Positions 1-11,799 are shown, counted from the stretch's first letter. The stretch: 64,000 nt of DNA from Haliclystus octoradiatus (GCA_916610825.1 OU744450.1:13338489-13402488), one strand, 5' to 3'. Numbers and translations: made by a program. Notes: a model not told the origin generated them from the letters alone.

Positions 1-1310
1 TAGTTTGAGAAATATTCTTCCGATGTTATTCTTGACGCTTTTATTGAAGGGTGGATTAAACCAGATGATCTGTCGCCGTCTATTTTTTCTGCTCTTGGTA
101 GTGCGCGGAGCGTACTTAAGATCGCTATTGTGGCCGCTCGCCTTTAGGGCTGTCTCGTATACATGCTTGTTTTTGTCAAATAGGTCTTCGTTTATGGATA
201 GGTCGGATAGTCTTTGATTAATTGCTGTTGGAATATGTTTTATTATGTTTGGTGGGTGGCTTGATTTCGTGTTAATGTATGAAGGTTGGTCTCCTGGTTT
301 TCTGTAAGGGTAGTAAGTTGAGTTTGGTAGATTAAAGGTTACGTCTGGGAAATTAGTAGTTTTTCGATTAGTGTCGATCGTTATCTTTAAGCCATGTTCT
401 TTAAAGGTTCTGATTATTATTTTCTTGAGGCTTTCTGTTTGCAGTCCTGACTTTCTTTCTAGGACAGCTAGTCCATCGTCTCTGTACAGCCCAATGCTGT
501 TCATCCCGCGTATCTTTTCGAGTTTGCTTAATACAAATAGGCATACCAGCTCACAGATCTCGGCACCGTCAAAACTTCCCATTGTGACGTCAAAAAGACT
601 GCCGCTATTTCTTTTTGTCCATGCTTCATTGTTGTCGAATAAAACAGATTTCCTTGCATGAATTATAATATGTATTCTTCTTCCATGATCAGTGTAAATG
701 TTCTGCAAATGATATGGCATTTTCTAACAGTTGTTCGTTTATTGATGGATAGAAATTTTCTATGTCGAATACGACGAAAGATGATTGATGCTTATTGTTA
801 AGTGAATTAAACCAGTTTATAACGGAAGAAGTATTTTCCCATTGATTGAAGTTGACTTTTGATTTTATTTTGTTGTTAATGTTTTCTACGATGTTCTTGC
901 TTACAATGCCTATTTCACTTTTTGCCGGGTTAATGAGTCTGCATGTTGGCTTGTTTTAAAGTTTTCTTTGTGGTCCTTTAGTGTTATGAAGGCTTGCCGT
1001 GCTGCGATACATTTAGATCTGCTGCCAATATTTAGTTTAGCTGCTATCTGTTTTGCCTCTCTGTTGATGTTATTAATTGTGTCTTTTCCTGCTTTTTTAT
1101 ATGTTTTAGTAATGTTATTGCGGAGTAATTTATCGTGGTGGTCTTTAGTGAGTTCATAGAAGTTGGTTGTTTTGTCGGCCGGTATAAAAGCTTTCGTTGA
1201 ATATTGTATTTTTTTGATGTCCCTACTTAATTGACGTTGAAAAGGATCATTTTCACGCTTTCTATTTTTCCTATTAGCTGCTTTATATAAGTTCTCCTAG
1301 GTGGTATCGA
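1..1310 (-). pseudogene. Penelope-like element reverse transcriptase, partial and frameshifted
   Basis: Minus-strand translation gives a Penelope-like reverse transcriptase that runs off the left edge. In order it reads ADKTTNFYEL (about 1180), ARQAFITLKDH (about 990), [18 protein letters not shown] (about 750), a GSLFDVTMGSFDGAEICEL block (about 570), the YRDDGLAVL catalytic box (about 490), then the NQRLSDLS and IIWFNPPFNKSV C-terminal blocks (about 215 and 60). The last two recur in the PLE copies at 33.2 and 34.9 kb. The 1-660 stretch is open, while 660-1310 needs frame changes, so it is a decayed copy. The GIY-YIG endonuclease would lie left of the window. Family role: RNA-templated DNA synthesis for retrotransposition. 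The hammerhead motif at 1787-1826 is upstream in the same orientation, as expected for the 5' repeat of a PLE. Confidence 0.85.
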
Positions 1311-1400
1311 TATATTTTTCATATTAAATTAGAAAACAAATCATTGTTGTAGTGAAATTGATGAGAGATAATTGATATTCCAGACAAAGGTTATGCTACA

Positions 1401-1608
1401 TGATTATTAAAATGATTACATCACTCTTTGTTCATGGGCCATCGAAATTTAGACCCACTCGTTCTCTAACAACAAACTCGAAATCCATATCGTAAACGAG
1501 GCCGCCGAGTCTACGATATGGATTTCTCGTTTGTTGTTAGTGAACTCGTGGGTATAAATTCCGATAACCCACTCACAAGAGTGATGTAATCCCTCATTAA
1601 TAATCACT
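1401..1608. repeat. Foldback/MITE-like inverted repeat
   Basis: An imperfect palindrome of about 200 bp. The left arm includes ATTACATCACTCTT (1415) and a copy of AATCCATATCGTA; the right arm carries their complements up to GAGTGATGTAAT at 1590, and TGATTATTAA/TTAATAATCA extend it outward. No coding capacity. It lies between the PLE pol and its upstream hammerhead motif, so it probably inserted into the PLE 5' region. Confidence 0.65.
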
Positions 1609-1758
1609 TGAAAAAAACGTGTGCGGTTATAGACCTATACCTGCACGCTTTTAGTGGTTGCCATGGAATCTCATGGGTTGTCTTGATATAACTGCTAAAC
1701 ACGTGGTACAAATCCACCAATCGTGACTCGAATTTTTTTCAAGTGATTATTAATAATT
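1596..1758. repeat. Second short inverted-repeat element
   Basis: TAATAATCACTTGAAAAAAA at the left is matched by TTTTTTTCAAGTGATTATTA at the right, enclosing about 115 bp without coding sequence. It directly abuts the foldback at 1401-1608 and shares its TGATTATTAA end, so the two may be parts of one composite foldback element. Confidence 0.5.
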
Positions 1759-1786
1759 AATAAACGAAAAAATCCGACATTCATAT

Positions 1787-1826
1787 TTGCTACTATTAGT
1801 TTCACGCCAAGGCGATCATCAGGCAA
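1787..1826 (-). ncRNA. Hammerhead ribozyme motif (PLE-associated, U-U stem II class)
   Basis: Reading the minus strand: stem I TTGC, core CTGATGA, stem II region TCGCCTTGGCGT, core GAAAC, a very short stem III CTA/TAG, cleavage triplet GTA, then GCAA closing stem I. All conserved core positions are present. The base of stem II is a U-U opposition instead of the usual G-C, which may lower activity. Minimal hammerheads with tiny stem III are known from Penelope-like elements. This copy precedes the PLE pol at 1-1310 in the same orientation. Confidence 0.75.
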
Positions 1827-2139
1827 TTTAATCTGTGAAAATATGTGATACATTCTATGCTATATATACAAGCAGCTAATTCTATTGTTAAGTTAAAATT
1901 AGTTTTAAATCCAATTAGTTTTAAATCTACTGAAAATACTAAACAATCTTAAATAGTAAAATATCTGAGTAATAAAAACAGAATTACTGCTATACAAAAT
2001 ATAATAAAGCTGCCAGATTGCGACTACTAAATGAGCTTTGATTTACAATTCAAGTTTGATCAAACAAATAATAGGTTACATTAATCTACAAAACTTTGAT
2101 AATATTGTTTCTATTTAAATTTAAATATGGATAATGTTT

Positions 2140-2420
2140 TGCTCTAAACAATATCTTCGGGTAGAGAGTTCCACAAGGGAATAACGCGATTGAAAAACTA
2201 ATCTTTGGTCGTGTTTGTTGTCGGAATATATCTAGCACAAAGTTTTCTCGAATGAACGCAAGTAAACGTGGGTAAAGCCTTCACCAGGGTACCAGGCTGT
2301 CAATTAAGTTGTTCAAAACTTTGAATAACATAATCAGATCACATTTAAAATATTTGATTCCTAAGGATTCAAGGCCAAGCTTTTGACATCTGATGTAATA
2401 AAAATACCTATATCTCTAAA
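2140..2420 (-). pseudogene. LINE ORF2 C-terminal fragment
   Basis: Minus-strand frames read RCQKLGLESLGIKYFKCDL, then IMLFKVLNNLID, and in another frame NRVIPLWNSLPEDI-like sequence. This is the conserved tail of Jockey/CR1/L2-type LINE ORF2 proteins. Only the last ~90 residues are present, with frameshifts, so this is a dead 5'-truncated copy. Confidence 0.65.
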
Positions 2421-2479
2421 ACTATTTACTTCGTTTAACGGACAGTTTCTTAAGTAACACAAATTGGATAGAATACTCC

Positions 2480-3000
2480 GTTTATCTCCGTTTATATGGC
2501 AGTTTCACCCCACTTTCAACCCAAAATAAGCACCAGGCTGGCCTCGTTTTTCAAGCCTCTTTTTCATTCCATATTTTACTTTTTCAAATTTTCTAACAAA
2601 AGTAACAAGTGAATAAAAGCTGAATTTAATCGCAAAGTTTTTATCTAAAATGTTACATTTATTGAAAATATTTGATTTAATGTCAACTTTATCTAAGTGC
2701 TTTCGCTTATAAAGCGACGAGCAGGCTGGCCCACTAAGCTGTGTTTATACGGAGAATTTCTGTTTCACCCGGTGGGATCCCACGCTCATCATGTGAGATC
2801 CCAAATGGATGGGTTAGCCCGCAACCATATGAACGCATGGCTGTAGTACGATAGACAACAATAATTGATGATCATCTCACTCGAAGATGTCGCATCACCT
2901 TGCCAAGCTGACCCACCTCATGTAAACACTCAATTAGGAGGGTCTCCTCAATTCTCGCTGCATTGGTTTTTGCTGCTAAAAACTTTGATACATATTTGGT
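2480..3000. other. Non-coding stretch, no recognised gene
   Basis: There is no credible coding sequence. A sequence around CCGTTTATATGGCAGTTTCACCC (2495) is partly echoed by GTTTATACGGAGAATTTC and GTTTCACCCGG at 2740-2775. It may be an old DNA-transposon remnant, but I cannot define its ends. Confidence 0.3.
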
Positions 3001-3002
3001 AG

Positions 3003-3085
3003 TGTGGCGTAGAGGCTATGCAGGATCAGCCGTGACAGCGGGGTTCAGCGTCACAGCGTGAAGTCGATCCGGTAATAGATTCCAC
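3003..3085 (+). other. Possible tRNA-like / SINE fragment
   Basis: TGGCGTAGAGG resembles a pol III A box, and GAAGTCGATCCGG about 50 nt downstream resembles a B box. The cloverleaf does not fold convincingly, so this would be a tRNA-derived SINE head or a tRNA pseudogene at best. Confidence 0.3.
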
Positions 3086-3592
3086 ACAGATATCGATATT
3101 TTTATATGCTTATTTTGCCGCGTGTACTCTAAACTTATATGCAATAACATCATTATTCGAGTTTTCGAAACTACATTTCACCCAAACGGAAATCATGTTA
3201 TTCTGACTCCTTTGCTTGTTTACATTAAACCTCAAAACTATGCTCGTTTCAAGATGTGCAGAAGAATTTTTTTTTTTTAAAGTATAGACCTTGCATTTGT
3301 TAAGATAAATCAGCTAATCTACTAAAGGCTTTTTCTAATAGAAAAAAATATGTTAAATGTATTATGAATGGTCTCATATCTTCAAGAGAAAACGAAGAAA
3401 CTACATGCATCTATCCCCCTCTACTCAGATCATTCCCATACTTGAGAGGCAATCATGGCACCTTGCCCAACTCTATATTAGATGACTGTGTAGCCATAAC
3501 ATTCAACATGATTGTAGATGTCACCTTGTGCATTGAAATAATTATTGTGAACATTAGAGAATTATCCTGGATGTTTCTATTTTTACTTCCAG

Positions 3593-3792
3593 ACAATGTT
3601 TTTATCAATGAATTCCATTACGATGATGATGGAAGTGATGAGTCAGAGTTCATTGAGATTGCAGCAGACGTAACTGTGATTCTCAGCAATATACAAGTGG
3701 ATTTATACCATTCTTTTGATGGTCTTTCTTACGGTACTTACCCTGCAAGCCTAACGCTTCAGAATGTTGTGAATGGCATCGGATACTATGTG
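3593..3792 (+). CDS. Host gene, internal exon: lamin-tail-domain-like protein (N-terminal part of domain)
   Basis: This exon encodes NVFINEFHYDDDGSDESEFI..., the hallmark start of an LTD-like beta-sandwich found in extracellular nucleases and uncharacterised secreted proteins (the usual form is FINE-HYDN-G-D--EFIEIA). It has a good 3' splice site (TTTCTATTTTTACTTCCAG, ending 3592) and a 5' splice site (GTG|GTAAGC, intron from 3793). The exon begins with two bases of a split codon (phase 1) and ends in phase 0. It joins in frame to the exon at 11279: the ...NGIGYYV end continues as IDFPADTLENGDPAG, matching the family order. The upstream exon, probably with a signal peptide, was not found. The open frame on both sides (3364-3834) is intronic. 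Function beyond the fold is unknown. Confidence 0.75.
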
Positions 3793-4190
3793 GTAAGCTG
3801 CTATCATCAACATCAGATTATGAAGTATCTATAGAATATTGCACATTTTGTTAGATAGGTTGTTTAAAAAATAGACTCCGACACCTAATGGTCTACCGTC
3901 TAACATTCAATGAGATCGACAGAATGAGGGCAGGATGTGTAATAGCTTTAATACAAACCTATTAGAATTTAAAAAATATATTTTCATTTCGTTGCCAAAA
4001 GTGCATATGTCAATAATCCATGCGATTAGATTCGTCCAAAAATATTAACATTCGACATTCGAAATGTTATATGGCACATTGATTTTCAGGTTCAAAACGC
4101 TTTAAAAATAAGCTGTGCTAAATTTCATTGTAATTTGACATTGAGAAATAGGGTCACAAGGCAAAAAAATATTTTGCCATTGAGAAAGGG

Positions 4191-5180
4191 TACGTTTTGT
4201 CTTTGCACGTCTGATTTACGGAAAACGGAAAGAAATTTACGGAAAAATATAAGACGAGGTCTATTGTATTCTGCTTTCCTGTAAACGAGTGTACCGCATG
4301 GGAAGAAATCGTCGTGAGCGGTGAATTTAGTTCCAGTGAAAATAACAATTTTTCAATTTTGCCTTAGATTCTGATTATTTTGTTTATTTTAGCATGGCAT
4401 CTGATACCTTTTATTCTTGAAATTATCATCGATAGAAAAGAATACAACATTGTAATTGTTTTTAATTAAATATGAATGACGATCTGAACATTCTTTGCAA
4501 GTAGCTGACAATAGTTTGAAAAACTAAACATTGGAGTTTACCTTTAGTTTACTTCACAATCAGAGTTTTAACGGAAGCAATCGATTCAATGTTATATATA
4601 TGGCGAAGAATTATTGCAATTACCATTTTTTTTTGTATCCGTTTTCGAAGGATACCGTCTTTATCTTGCCATTGCTTATCAAAATTGTCAAGAGATTAGT
4701 AATGAGAGGAATCGGAACTAAAATTTAGTCTTTGTTTTTAGTGAATTCAACTATAGCAATCGACAATAATGCAATAAATTACAAAGCAGTGGGTCAATGT
4801 TACGTAGGCGCAAGCCTATATGAAATTAACTAACCAAGATGACAGTGACACAAATACAAAATAAAGTAAATAAATCAATCAAACAGCTCCATCAATCCAT
4901 GATAATAACTACGTAAAAGACTGGAGGAGTAAATTAAACAGAATATCAATAATATCGATAATATCCAAATGTCTTATGTCGAATGTACAAACTCTAAACT
5001 CAAAACATCATCGCAAAATAGTTGTTGCTATATTCATTACACCTAAATCCATCGCTCAAAACGATGTATTTCCACGCGGTACACTCGTTTACATGAAAGC
5101 AGAATACAATCGATCTCGTTTTATATTTTTCCGTAAATTTCTTTCCATTTTCCGTAAATTAGACATGCCCGTTTTGTCTT
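4191..5180. repeat. Element with long inverted terminal repeats (~135 bp)
   Basis: About 135 bp at 4191-4326 recurs in inverse orientation at 5040-5180 at roughly 85-90% identity by eye; shared words include TTTACGGAAAAATATAA, GCAGAATACAAT and GTACACTCGTTTAC. The ~710 bp between the arms has no coding potential. The open frames in the arms (4154-4348 minus, 4976-5209 plus) are mirror images and not genes. A non-autonomous foldback or TIR transposon is likely. Confidence 0.65.
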
Positions 5181-6078
5181 CATCCATGAAGAACAACGTT
5201 CAGCGATGATTTGAATTGGTGACCAATTCATATCTAACGTAGCCATGACCTGTTTAGTACGGACATCAATATCAATGTTGTTTTCATCTGTCGTTTCTTC
5301 ATCTTACACCATTCCGATCTATTTAAGTGCATGTCTCGCTTTTTTAACAACGGACTCTTCGTTTTAACACTTTATTGCACATACTTATCACTATTTCAAT
5401 ATTTCAACTATAACCAGAGTTTGTAGTAATGGAATACTGAATACTATCGAGGCTAGTGACTTATGAATATCAACGGTAGCAGTAGAGTGGAAAGCCAAAC
5501 ATGATAAAGATTGTAAATAATGGGAAATATTAGTAAGATGATTACAAAACAGCTAGCTTTGATTGTGGACTTATGGTAAGCAATGTACTAATAAAATTTT
5601 GTTCATAAATGTAACATGACCAACGTTTGTAGATAATTTTTATACTTGCTTCTTGAGTTTTATTGTAGTGTCCTTATACTGACGAAGGTAGTTGAAAATG
5701 AAGTAAGCAGATTTAGTCAATGCGGACTATGCCGACTAGCTGATAGTAGTGGTAATGTGCTTGTGACTTTTGAGGCGATGGAGGTATAGTTGTGTTCGAA
5801 ATTCAACTTAGTGACTCTGATGCTTGTGATTAAACTTGTAGTGCCAAATCATTTTTATGTGCCAAGTCATAACGAATCGTAAGATGTCAGTGATTGCTGC
5901 GCTACGCCTTTAGCATTTTCGTATTACAATGAAGCTTTGCGTGTTATGTTTTTAGAACTTTGGCACTAGTTGAGATTTTTGTATTTCTGCTTTTTGAAAG
6001 TCAGTCTCTTTTGAACCACCCCGACGACTATACATAGTAGACAATAGTCCCATATGTAACGGTCATCTATATCACTTA

Positions 6079-9000
6079 TCTACTTATATTAATAATACTG
6101 TCTGTTTATATATCACGATATTTCTATCACTTATCTACTTATATTAATAATACTGTCTGTTTATATATCACAATATTTCGATATTTCGATATTTCGATAT
6201 TTCGATATTTCTGTGTCTGTCCGCGACTTATGTACGTCTTACTGGCGAAATAATAGGGATAATCCGTTGTCGGGAAATTATGCAAACATTTGTGTCGAGA
6301 TAACCGTGTACAGTAACAAATTTGTTGTATGAAAAGTATGGGTCTATGATGTTGTTTTAAAATAATATACTTCATCTGATATTTTATTTGATATCATTGC
6401 ATTAAAAAATTCAGAGATTTTGAAAAATTTCATAGGTCGATAATCTAGCGGGCAGCCAAATCGAATTCAAATTGAAATCTCCAGAACAAAAATATTTTGC
6501 TTTGAATTTAAAAGCTGCGTGTAAATTGTTTGAACAAGTGAAACTTGAAATTGAATCAGTTTTATGATAATTAAAACAATACGAAATACTGAATCACATT
6601 GAATTACAAGTATAACTAGGCCAAACAAAATATTTTTTTGAAATCAAAGAAACGTAGACCTATTTCATGTAGTGTTGATATCAGCAATACATATAGCGCG
6701 GCACAAACGCTATGAAAATTAAAGAGACTTTAGGTCTTAATTCAATTTATTAAATGAAACAAAATGCCGTTCATTACTTTTCTCAAAATCGAGATATAAA
6801 ACATTTCACTTTTGAAAAGGCTATTTTGATATATAATTTGTGAGAACACTGAGCAAACAATCTGTTTTGAAATGAACAATCTATCGCGGGGCATAAAAAC
6901 AAATTAACTTGCAAGAATTTTCAAAATGACGTTGGCATTCGACTTATTCGAAAAATATTCAAAGTTCGAATAGATTATCTGTCTACAGTCTAAAATAACA
7001 GAGTTTAGAATCAATCAAGGCATTGCACAAAAGTATTTCCATAATTTATTATTTAATATAAAAATATGAATCATTTGGTTTTGAGCCGGCAGGCTTTTAA
7101 TTTCAGATTTTGCTTCCATAAGTAACGAAGAAATTGTAGGCATTAAAATTAAAATTTCATTTTGTTGACTTGCTATACGAATAAGACACAGTATGTTACT
7201 ACAGTTTCGAGAATAAAAATAGCGATGTCTTGTTATTATCTTTGATCAACATTTAATAAAGTTAATTTCAGGTATATCAAATTTAACAAAGTTAAATTGA
7301 ATTGAGCGTATGATTTGTGATAAATAATAATAATTATAATATTTTCAGCGTTCAAAAAATTTTGCTTTGAATTTAAAAGCACAAAAACATAATTCAAAAA
7401 CATTTTTAAATAGTTAATACAGTTTGGATGAGTGTAACAAACCTTGTGTTACAAAAATAAAAAGTGAAAAGGTTGCATGAAATAATCGATCATAGCAAAC
7501 AATATTTATTAAAATAGAACTTACCATTTTCCAAATGAGATCCAAATAAAAACTATACGAGCGGCATAATCTCCGAACAACATTTAAATACATAATAGCG
7601 GGTTCTCTGAGTTAATACACAAATCAATAATAAGTTAACAACCATATTTTATCGAAGGAGAATGTACGCCCGATAAGAATAAAATAAAGATTGTCTTTTA
7701 TTCGAAATAATTCTGACAAAAATGATCATTTCATACCGTGATCAAATGCATGGTAAAGTAGATTCATTTTCTACATAGTAAATTATCCTTTTCGTCAGAC
7801 ATCATAACATGAGCATTTAAATATTACCATCGGCTGTGGTATTTTATATCTTTGAAGCTGCACCAAACATTTCAACTCTATAAACCATCGCGTCCGTTTC
7901 AATAAATACTGAATAAATATGCATATCACGAATCTGGCAAAATGAGTTGTTTTCGTTTTTCTATCAAAATAATTAATTTATTCATAATCATCTTTTCTTT
8001 CATTCGACATCTGTAATGTATAATAAATAGCGCGTAGAAATATTGACAACAAGATGTAACAGAATATCAATATCGAATTAATATAGCGATTCATTATAGA
8101 ATTTTATTTCCTTTTAAAGAATGTTGATGCTATTATTCTGGAAAATTTGATAACAAGAAGCACTATGAGGTCAACTTTTCACATCTTTTGTTTACTTTTA
8201 AAATTTTAGTTTCAACGAACTCTTAGTATTTTGATAGACTGCCATGAAAATCATAAGGCTACTTGCTGAGATTACAAAGATCAAAAATATATAGGCTCAT
8301 ATACTATCATATCATAATATTTTCAGATTATATATATAATTTGAAATCAATACACGCGCTGTCGCCTTGTTCAGTAATACGTTGTCGAAGCAGTAGGTTT
8401 GTTGATTAGTACAGTCAAAGCGCGTACAACAGTAAGTAAGGGGTTGGCTCATTGGTTAATGCTCTGGTATTACAATAACACGGTCGTCAGTTCGAATCTG
8501 CCATTCGGCAATTTTTATCAACGATTTTTCTGATTTTTTTTTAATAGGAAGCAGTAAATCATTGTTAATTAACAAAAGATATCGTTTGATCATGTTAATA
8601 ACAGAAATTAGTGGACCATGTGTCTTGTCGAAGCTAAATTAATTTAATACTGAATATATTGCATGCAATGCCACGAGTTTGACCGGCCACACCTTGACGG
8701 CGTTATTTTGTGAAAACCACATTAGTGTTGTATATATATTGCAATAAAGATGTATGAATTCGAACCGAATGCGATCCGATCATATCGGGTCAGATTCGGG
8801 TTAATATTTAGGTCTTCGGATCGGATCGGATTTGAAGTGATTTTTTATGGATAGTTTCAGATTTCGAAAATTGACTGAGTATTTGTAATTTATAATAATT
8901 AACGTGTTTTGGCTTCCTATCAGCACATAAAATAAAGTTTTTTATGTAGACAAAGCTACATTAAATTATACATTTCAATCGACTCAATTGATGTGAATAA

Positions 9001-9197
9001 ATTAAATTTTTATTAAAGGAATGATTAAGATATATTGCTTAATGCTACATCGTTTCAATGCGTATTGTGTCTCATGTTCTCCTCCAGAGTTCATACTCCG
9101 TATTATACATCGATAGTCAGCTTAGTCAATTGTTTAATTATAAGTGATCTGAAAGTTTTATCATAGAAGGTCCATTATGGACTACACTCATTGCTAG
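6079..9197 (+). mobile_element. Helitron-like non-autonomous element, copy 1 (full length)
   Basis: The 5' end is TCTACTTATATTAATAATAC, present twice as a 55 bp direct repeat (from 6079 and 6134). A variable ATTTCGAT-type microsatellite follows, then ~2.9 kb of non-coding sequence, a hairpin GTCCA-TTA-TGGAC, and CTAG at 9194-9197 followed by T. A 5' TC, a 3' hairpin about 11 nt before CTRR, and a following T are the Helitron signature. From 6134 the element is 3,064 bp. There is no Rep/helicase ORF. Position 8439-8510 is tRNA-like. It lies in the host intron. Confidence 0.65.
8439..8510 (+). other. tRNA-like segment with pol III A and B box motifs inside the Helitron-like unit
   Basis: TTGGCTCATTGGTTAATG fits an A box and AGTTCGAATCTG a B box, about 72 nt in total. 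The region between them forms a long hairpin in several copies (CCCTGGTATT/AATATCAGGG) instead of a 5 bp stem with a 7 nt loop, and the acceptor stem does not pair. It is therefore tRNA-derived, not a functional tRNA gene. Equivalent segments occur near 36327-36399 (-), 39360-39440 (-), 51600, 54630, 57664, 60690 and 63720 (+). Confidence 0.6.
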
Positions 9198-11164
9198 TAC
9201 ATAATACTGTATTTTTATATATCACAATATTTCTATATTTCTATATTTCTGTGTCTGTCCGCTACTTATGTACGTCTTACTGGCGATATAATACGGATAA
9301 TCTGTTGTCGGGAAATTATGCAAACATTTGTGTCGAGATAACCGTGTACAGTAACAAATTTTTTTGTATGAAAAGTATGGGTCTATGACGTTGTTTTAAA
9401 ATAATATACTTCATCTGATATTTTAGTTGATATCCCTGCATTAAAAAATTCAGAGATTTTGAAAAATTTCATAGGTCGTAATCTTGCGGGCAGCCAAATC
9501 GAATTCAAATTGAAATCCCCAGAACAAAAATATTTTGCTTTGAATTTAAAAGCTGCGTGTAAATTGTTTGAACAAGTGAAACTTCAAACTGAATCAGTTT
9601 TATGATAATTAAAACAATACGAAATACTGAGTTACATTGAATTACCAGTATAACTAGGCCAGACAAAATATGTTTTGAAATCAAAGAAAAGTAGACCTAT
9701 TTCATGTAGTGTTGATATCAGCAATAAAAATAGCGCTGCACAAACGCTATGAAATTATAGAGACTTTAGGTCTTAATTTAATTTATTAATGAAACAAAAT
9801 GCCGTTCATTACTTTTACCAAAATCGAGATACAAAACATTTCACTTTTAGAAAGGCTATTTTGATATATAATTTGTGAGAACACTGAGCAAACAATCTGT
9901 TTTGAAATGAATAATCTATCGCGGGGCATAAAAACAAATTAACTTGCAAGAATTTTCAAAATGACGTTGGCGTTCGATCAATTCGAAAAATATTCAAAGT
10001 TCGAATAGATTATCTGTCTACAGTATGGAATTATAGAGTTTAGAATTAATCAAGGCAGTGCACAAAAGTATTTCTATAATTTATTATTTAATATAAAAAT
10101 ATGAATCTCTTGGTTTTGAGCAGGCAGCCATTTATTTTCAGATTTTGCTTCCATAATTAACGAAGGAATTATAGGCATCGATTAAAATTAAAATTTCATT
10201 TTGTTGACTTGCTATACGAATAAGACACAGTATGTTACTACAGTTTCGAGAATAAAAATAACGATGTCTTGTTATTATCTTTGATCAACATTTAATAAAG
10301 TTAATTTCAGGTATATCAAATTTAACAAAGTTAAATTGAATCGAGCGTATGATTTGTGATAAATAATAATAATTATAATATTTTCAGAGTTCAAAAATTT
10401 TGCTTTGAATTTAAAAGCACAAAAACATAATTCAAAAACATTTTTAAATAGTTAATACAGTTTGGATGAGTGTAACAAACCTTGTGTTACAAAATTAAAA
10501 AGTGAAAAGGTTGCATGAAATAATCGATCATAGCAAACAATATTTATTAAAATACAACTTACCATTTTCCAAATGAGATCCAAATAAAAACTATACGAGC
10601 GGCATAATCTCCGAACAACATTTAAATACATAATAGCGGGTTCTCTGAGTTAATAAATCAATCAATAATAAGTTAACAACCATATTTTATCGAAGGAGAA
10701 TGTACGTCCGATAAGAATAAAATAAAGATTGTCTTTTATTCGAAATAATTCTGACAAAAATGATCATTTCATATCGTGATCAAATGCATGGTAAAGTAGA
10801 TTCATTTTCTACATAGTAAATTATCCTTTTCGTCAGACATCATATCATGAGCATTTAAATATTACCATCGGCTGTGGTATTTTATATCTTTGAAACTGCA
10901 CTAAACATTTCCACTCTATAAACCATCGCGTCCGTTTCAAAAAATTCTGAATAAATATGCATGTCACGAATCTGGCAAAATGAGTTCCGGAATGAGTTGT
11001 TTTCGTTTTTCTATCAAAATAATTAATATATTCATAATCATCTTTTCTTTCATTCGACATCTGTAATGTATTATAAATAGCGCGTAGAAATATTGACAAC
11101 AAGATGTAACATAATATCAATATCGAATTAGTATAGCGATTTATTATAGAATTTTATTTCCTTT
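9198..11164 (+). mobile_element. Helitron-like element, copy 2 (3' truncated)
   Basis: It directly follows the CTAG of copy 1, head-to-tail. It matches copy 1 from the microsatellite through TTTTATTTCCTTT and then breaks off at about 11164, missing the last ~1.05 kb with the tRNA-like segment and the 3' hairpin. Many substitutions separate it from copy 1. It is non-coding. Confidence 0.65.
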
Positions 11165-11278
11165 ATTTATCGATACTTAATAATAAATAAATACGTCGAA
11201 ACACTTAAAATCAACCTGGAAAAGGTGTTGATCATTTATTTTTTATCCATTTAAAATGTTTTAATTTTTCAATTATAG

Positions 11279-11572
11279 ATTGATTTTCCTGCGGACACTT
11301 TGGAAAATGGAGATCCTGCTGGAATCTCTGTCACTGATACAAGTATCAATCATGTTTTCGAGTTCATCAGCTACGAAGGAATTTTCACTGCCCTCGACGG
11401 ACCAGCACGGGGGATGACAAGTGTAGATGTAGGTGTGGCAGAATCAAACTCTACACCAGGCGGGGAATCAATCCAGCGTACAGGAAGTGGACGCTGCGGA
11501 GTTGACTTCACGTGGACTGCTGGTAGTAATAGCAAAAGTTCAGTGAACACTGGCCAAATAATAACTTCTTAA
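11279..11572 (+). CDS. Host gene, terminal exon: lamin-tail-domain-like protein (C-terminal part)
   Basis: It continues the domain begun at 3593-3792: IDFPADTLENGDPAGISVTD, then VFEFISYEGIFTALDGPARG, a GMTSVDVGVAESNSTPGG block, and QRTGSGRCGVDFTW. This sequence order is typical of LTD-like proteins of the extracellular nuclease type. The acceptor ATTATAG ends at 11278 and the stop TAA is at 11570-11572. ATG at 11300 is internal and not the real start. The final residues ...NTGQIITS match the usual end of this domain, so the protein probably ends here without a nuclease domain. A secreted structural or binding role is inferred only. Confidence 0.8.
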   Translation: MDFPADTLENGDPAGISVTDTSINHVFEFISYEGIFTALDGPARGMTSVDVGVAESNSTPGGESIQRTGSGRCGVDFTWTAGSNSKSSVNTGQIITS

Positions 11573-11799
11573 TATTGTGTTAACACCATTATTCTATATT
11601 ATAATTGAAGTACAGTAAGTGATATCTATCCATCCTACAGTACTGTAATGAGAAGATTGATCTTTTCAATTATTTAAATAATCTTTTTACAAAACTAAAA
11701 GCAAATAAGTAAGTGTATACGTCACATGTAAAACATTTTTGAAAACACTATAGTAATTATAGCACTTGTTTATGGCAATTAGCCGTAAATTTGTCTATA

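Larger units (their letters stand above)
3793..11278 (+). other. 7.5 kb intron of the LTD-like host gene, filled with mobile elements
   Basis: The intron is bounded by GTAAGC and a TTTTTCAATTATAG acceptor. It contains an inverted-repeat element (4191-5180), one full Helitron-like copy (6079-9197) and one truncated copy (9198-11164). The truncated copy ends only about 115 bp before the acceptor. I see no other coding sequence; 5181-6060 is featureless. Confidence 0.7.

Noticed and set aside
8439..8510. Functional tRNA gene
   Set aside because: The acceptor stem does not pair and the anticodon arm is abnormal in all copies.
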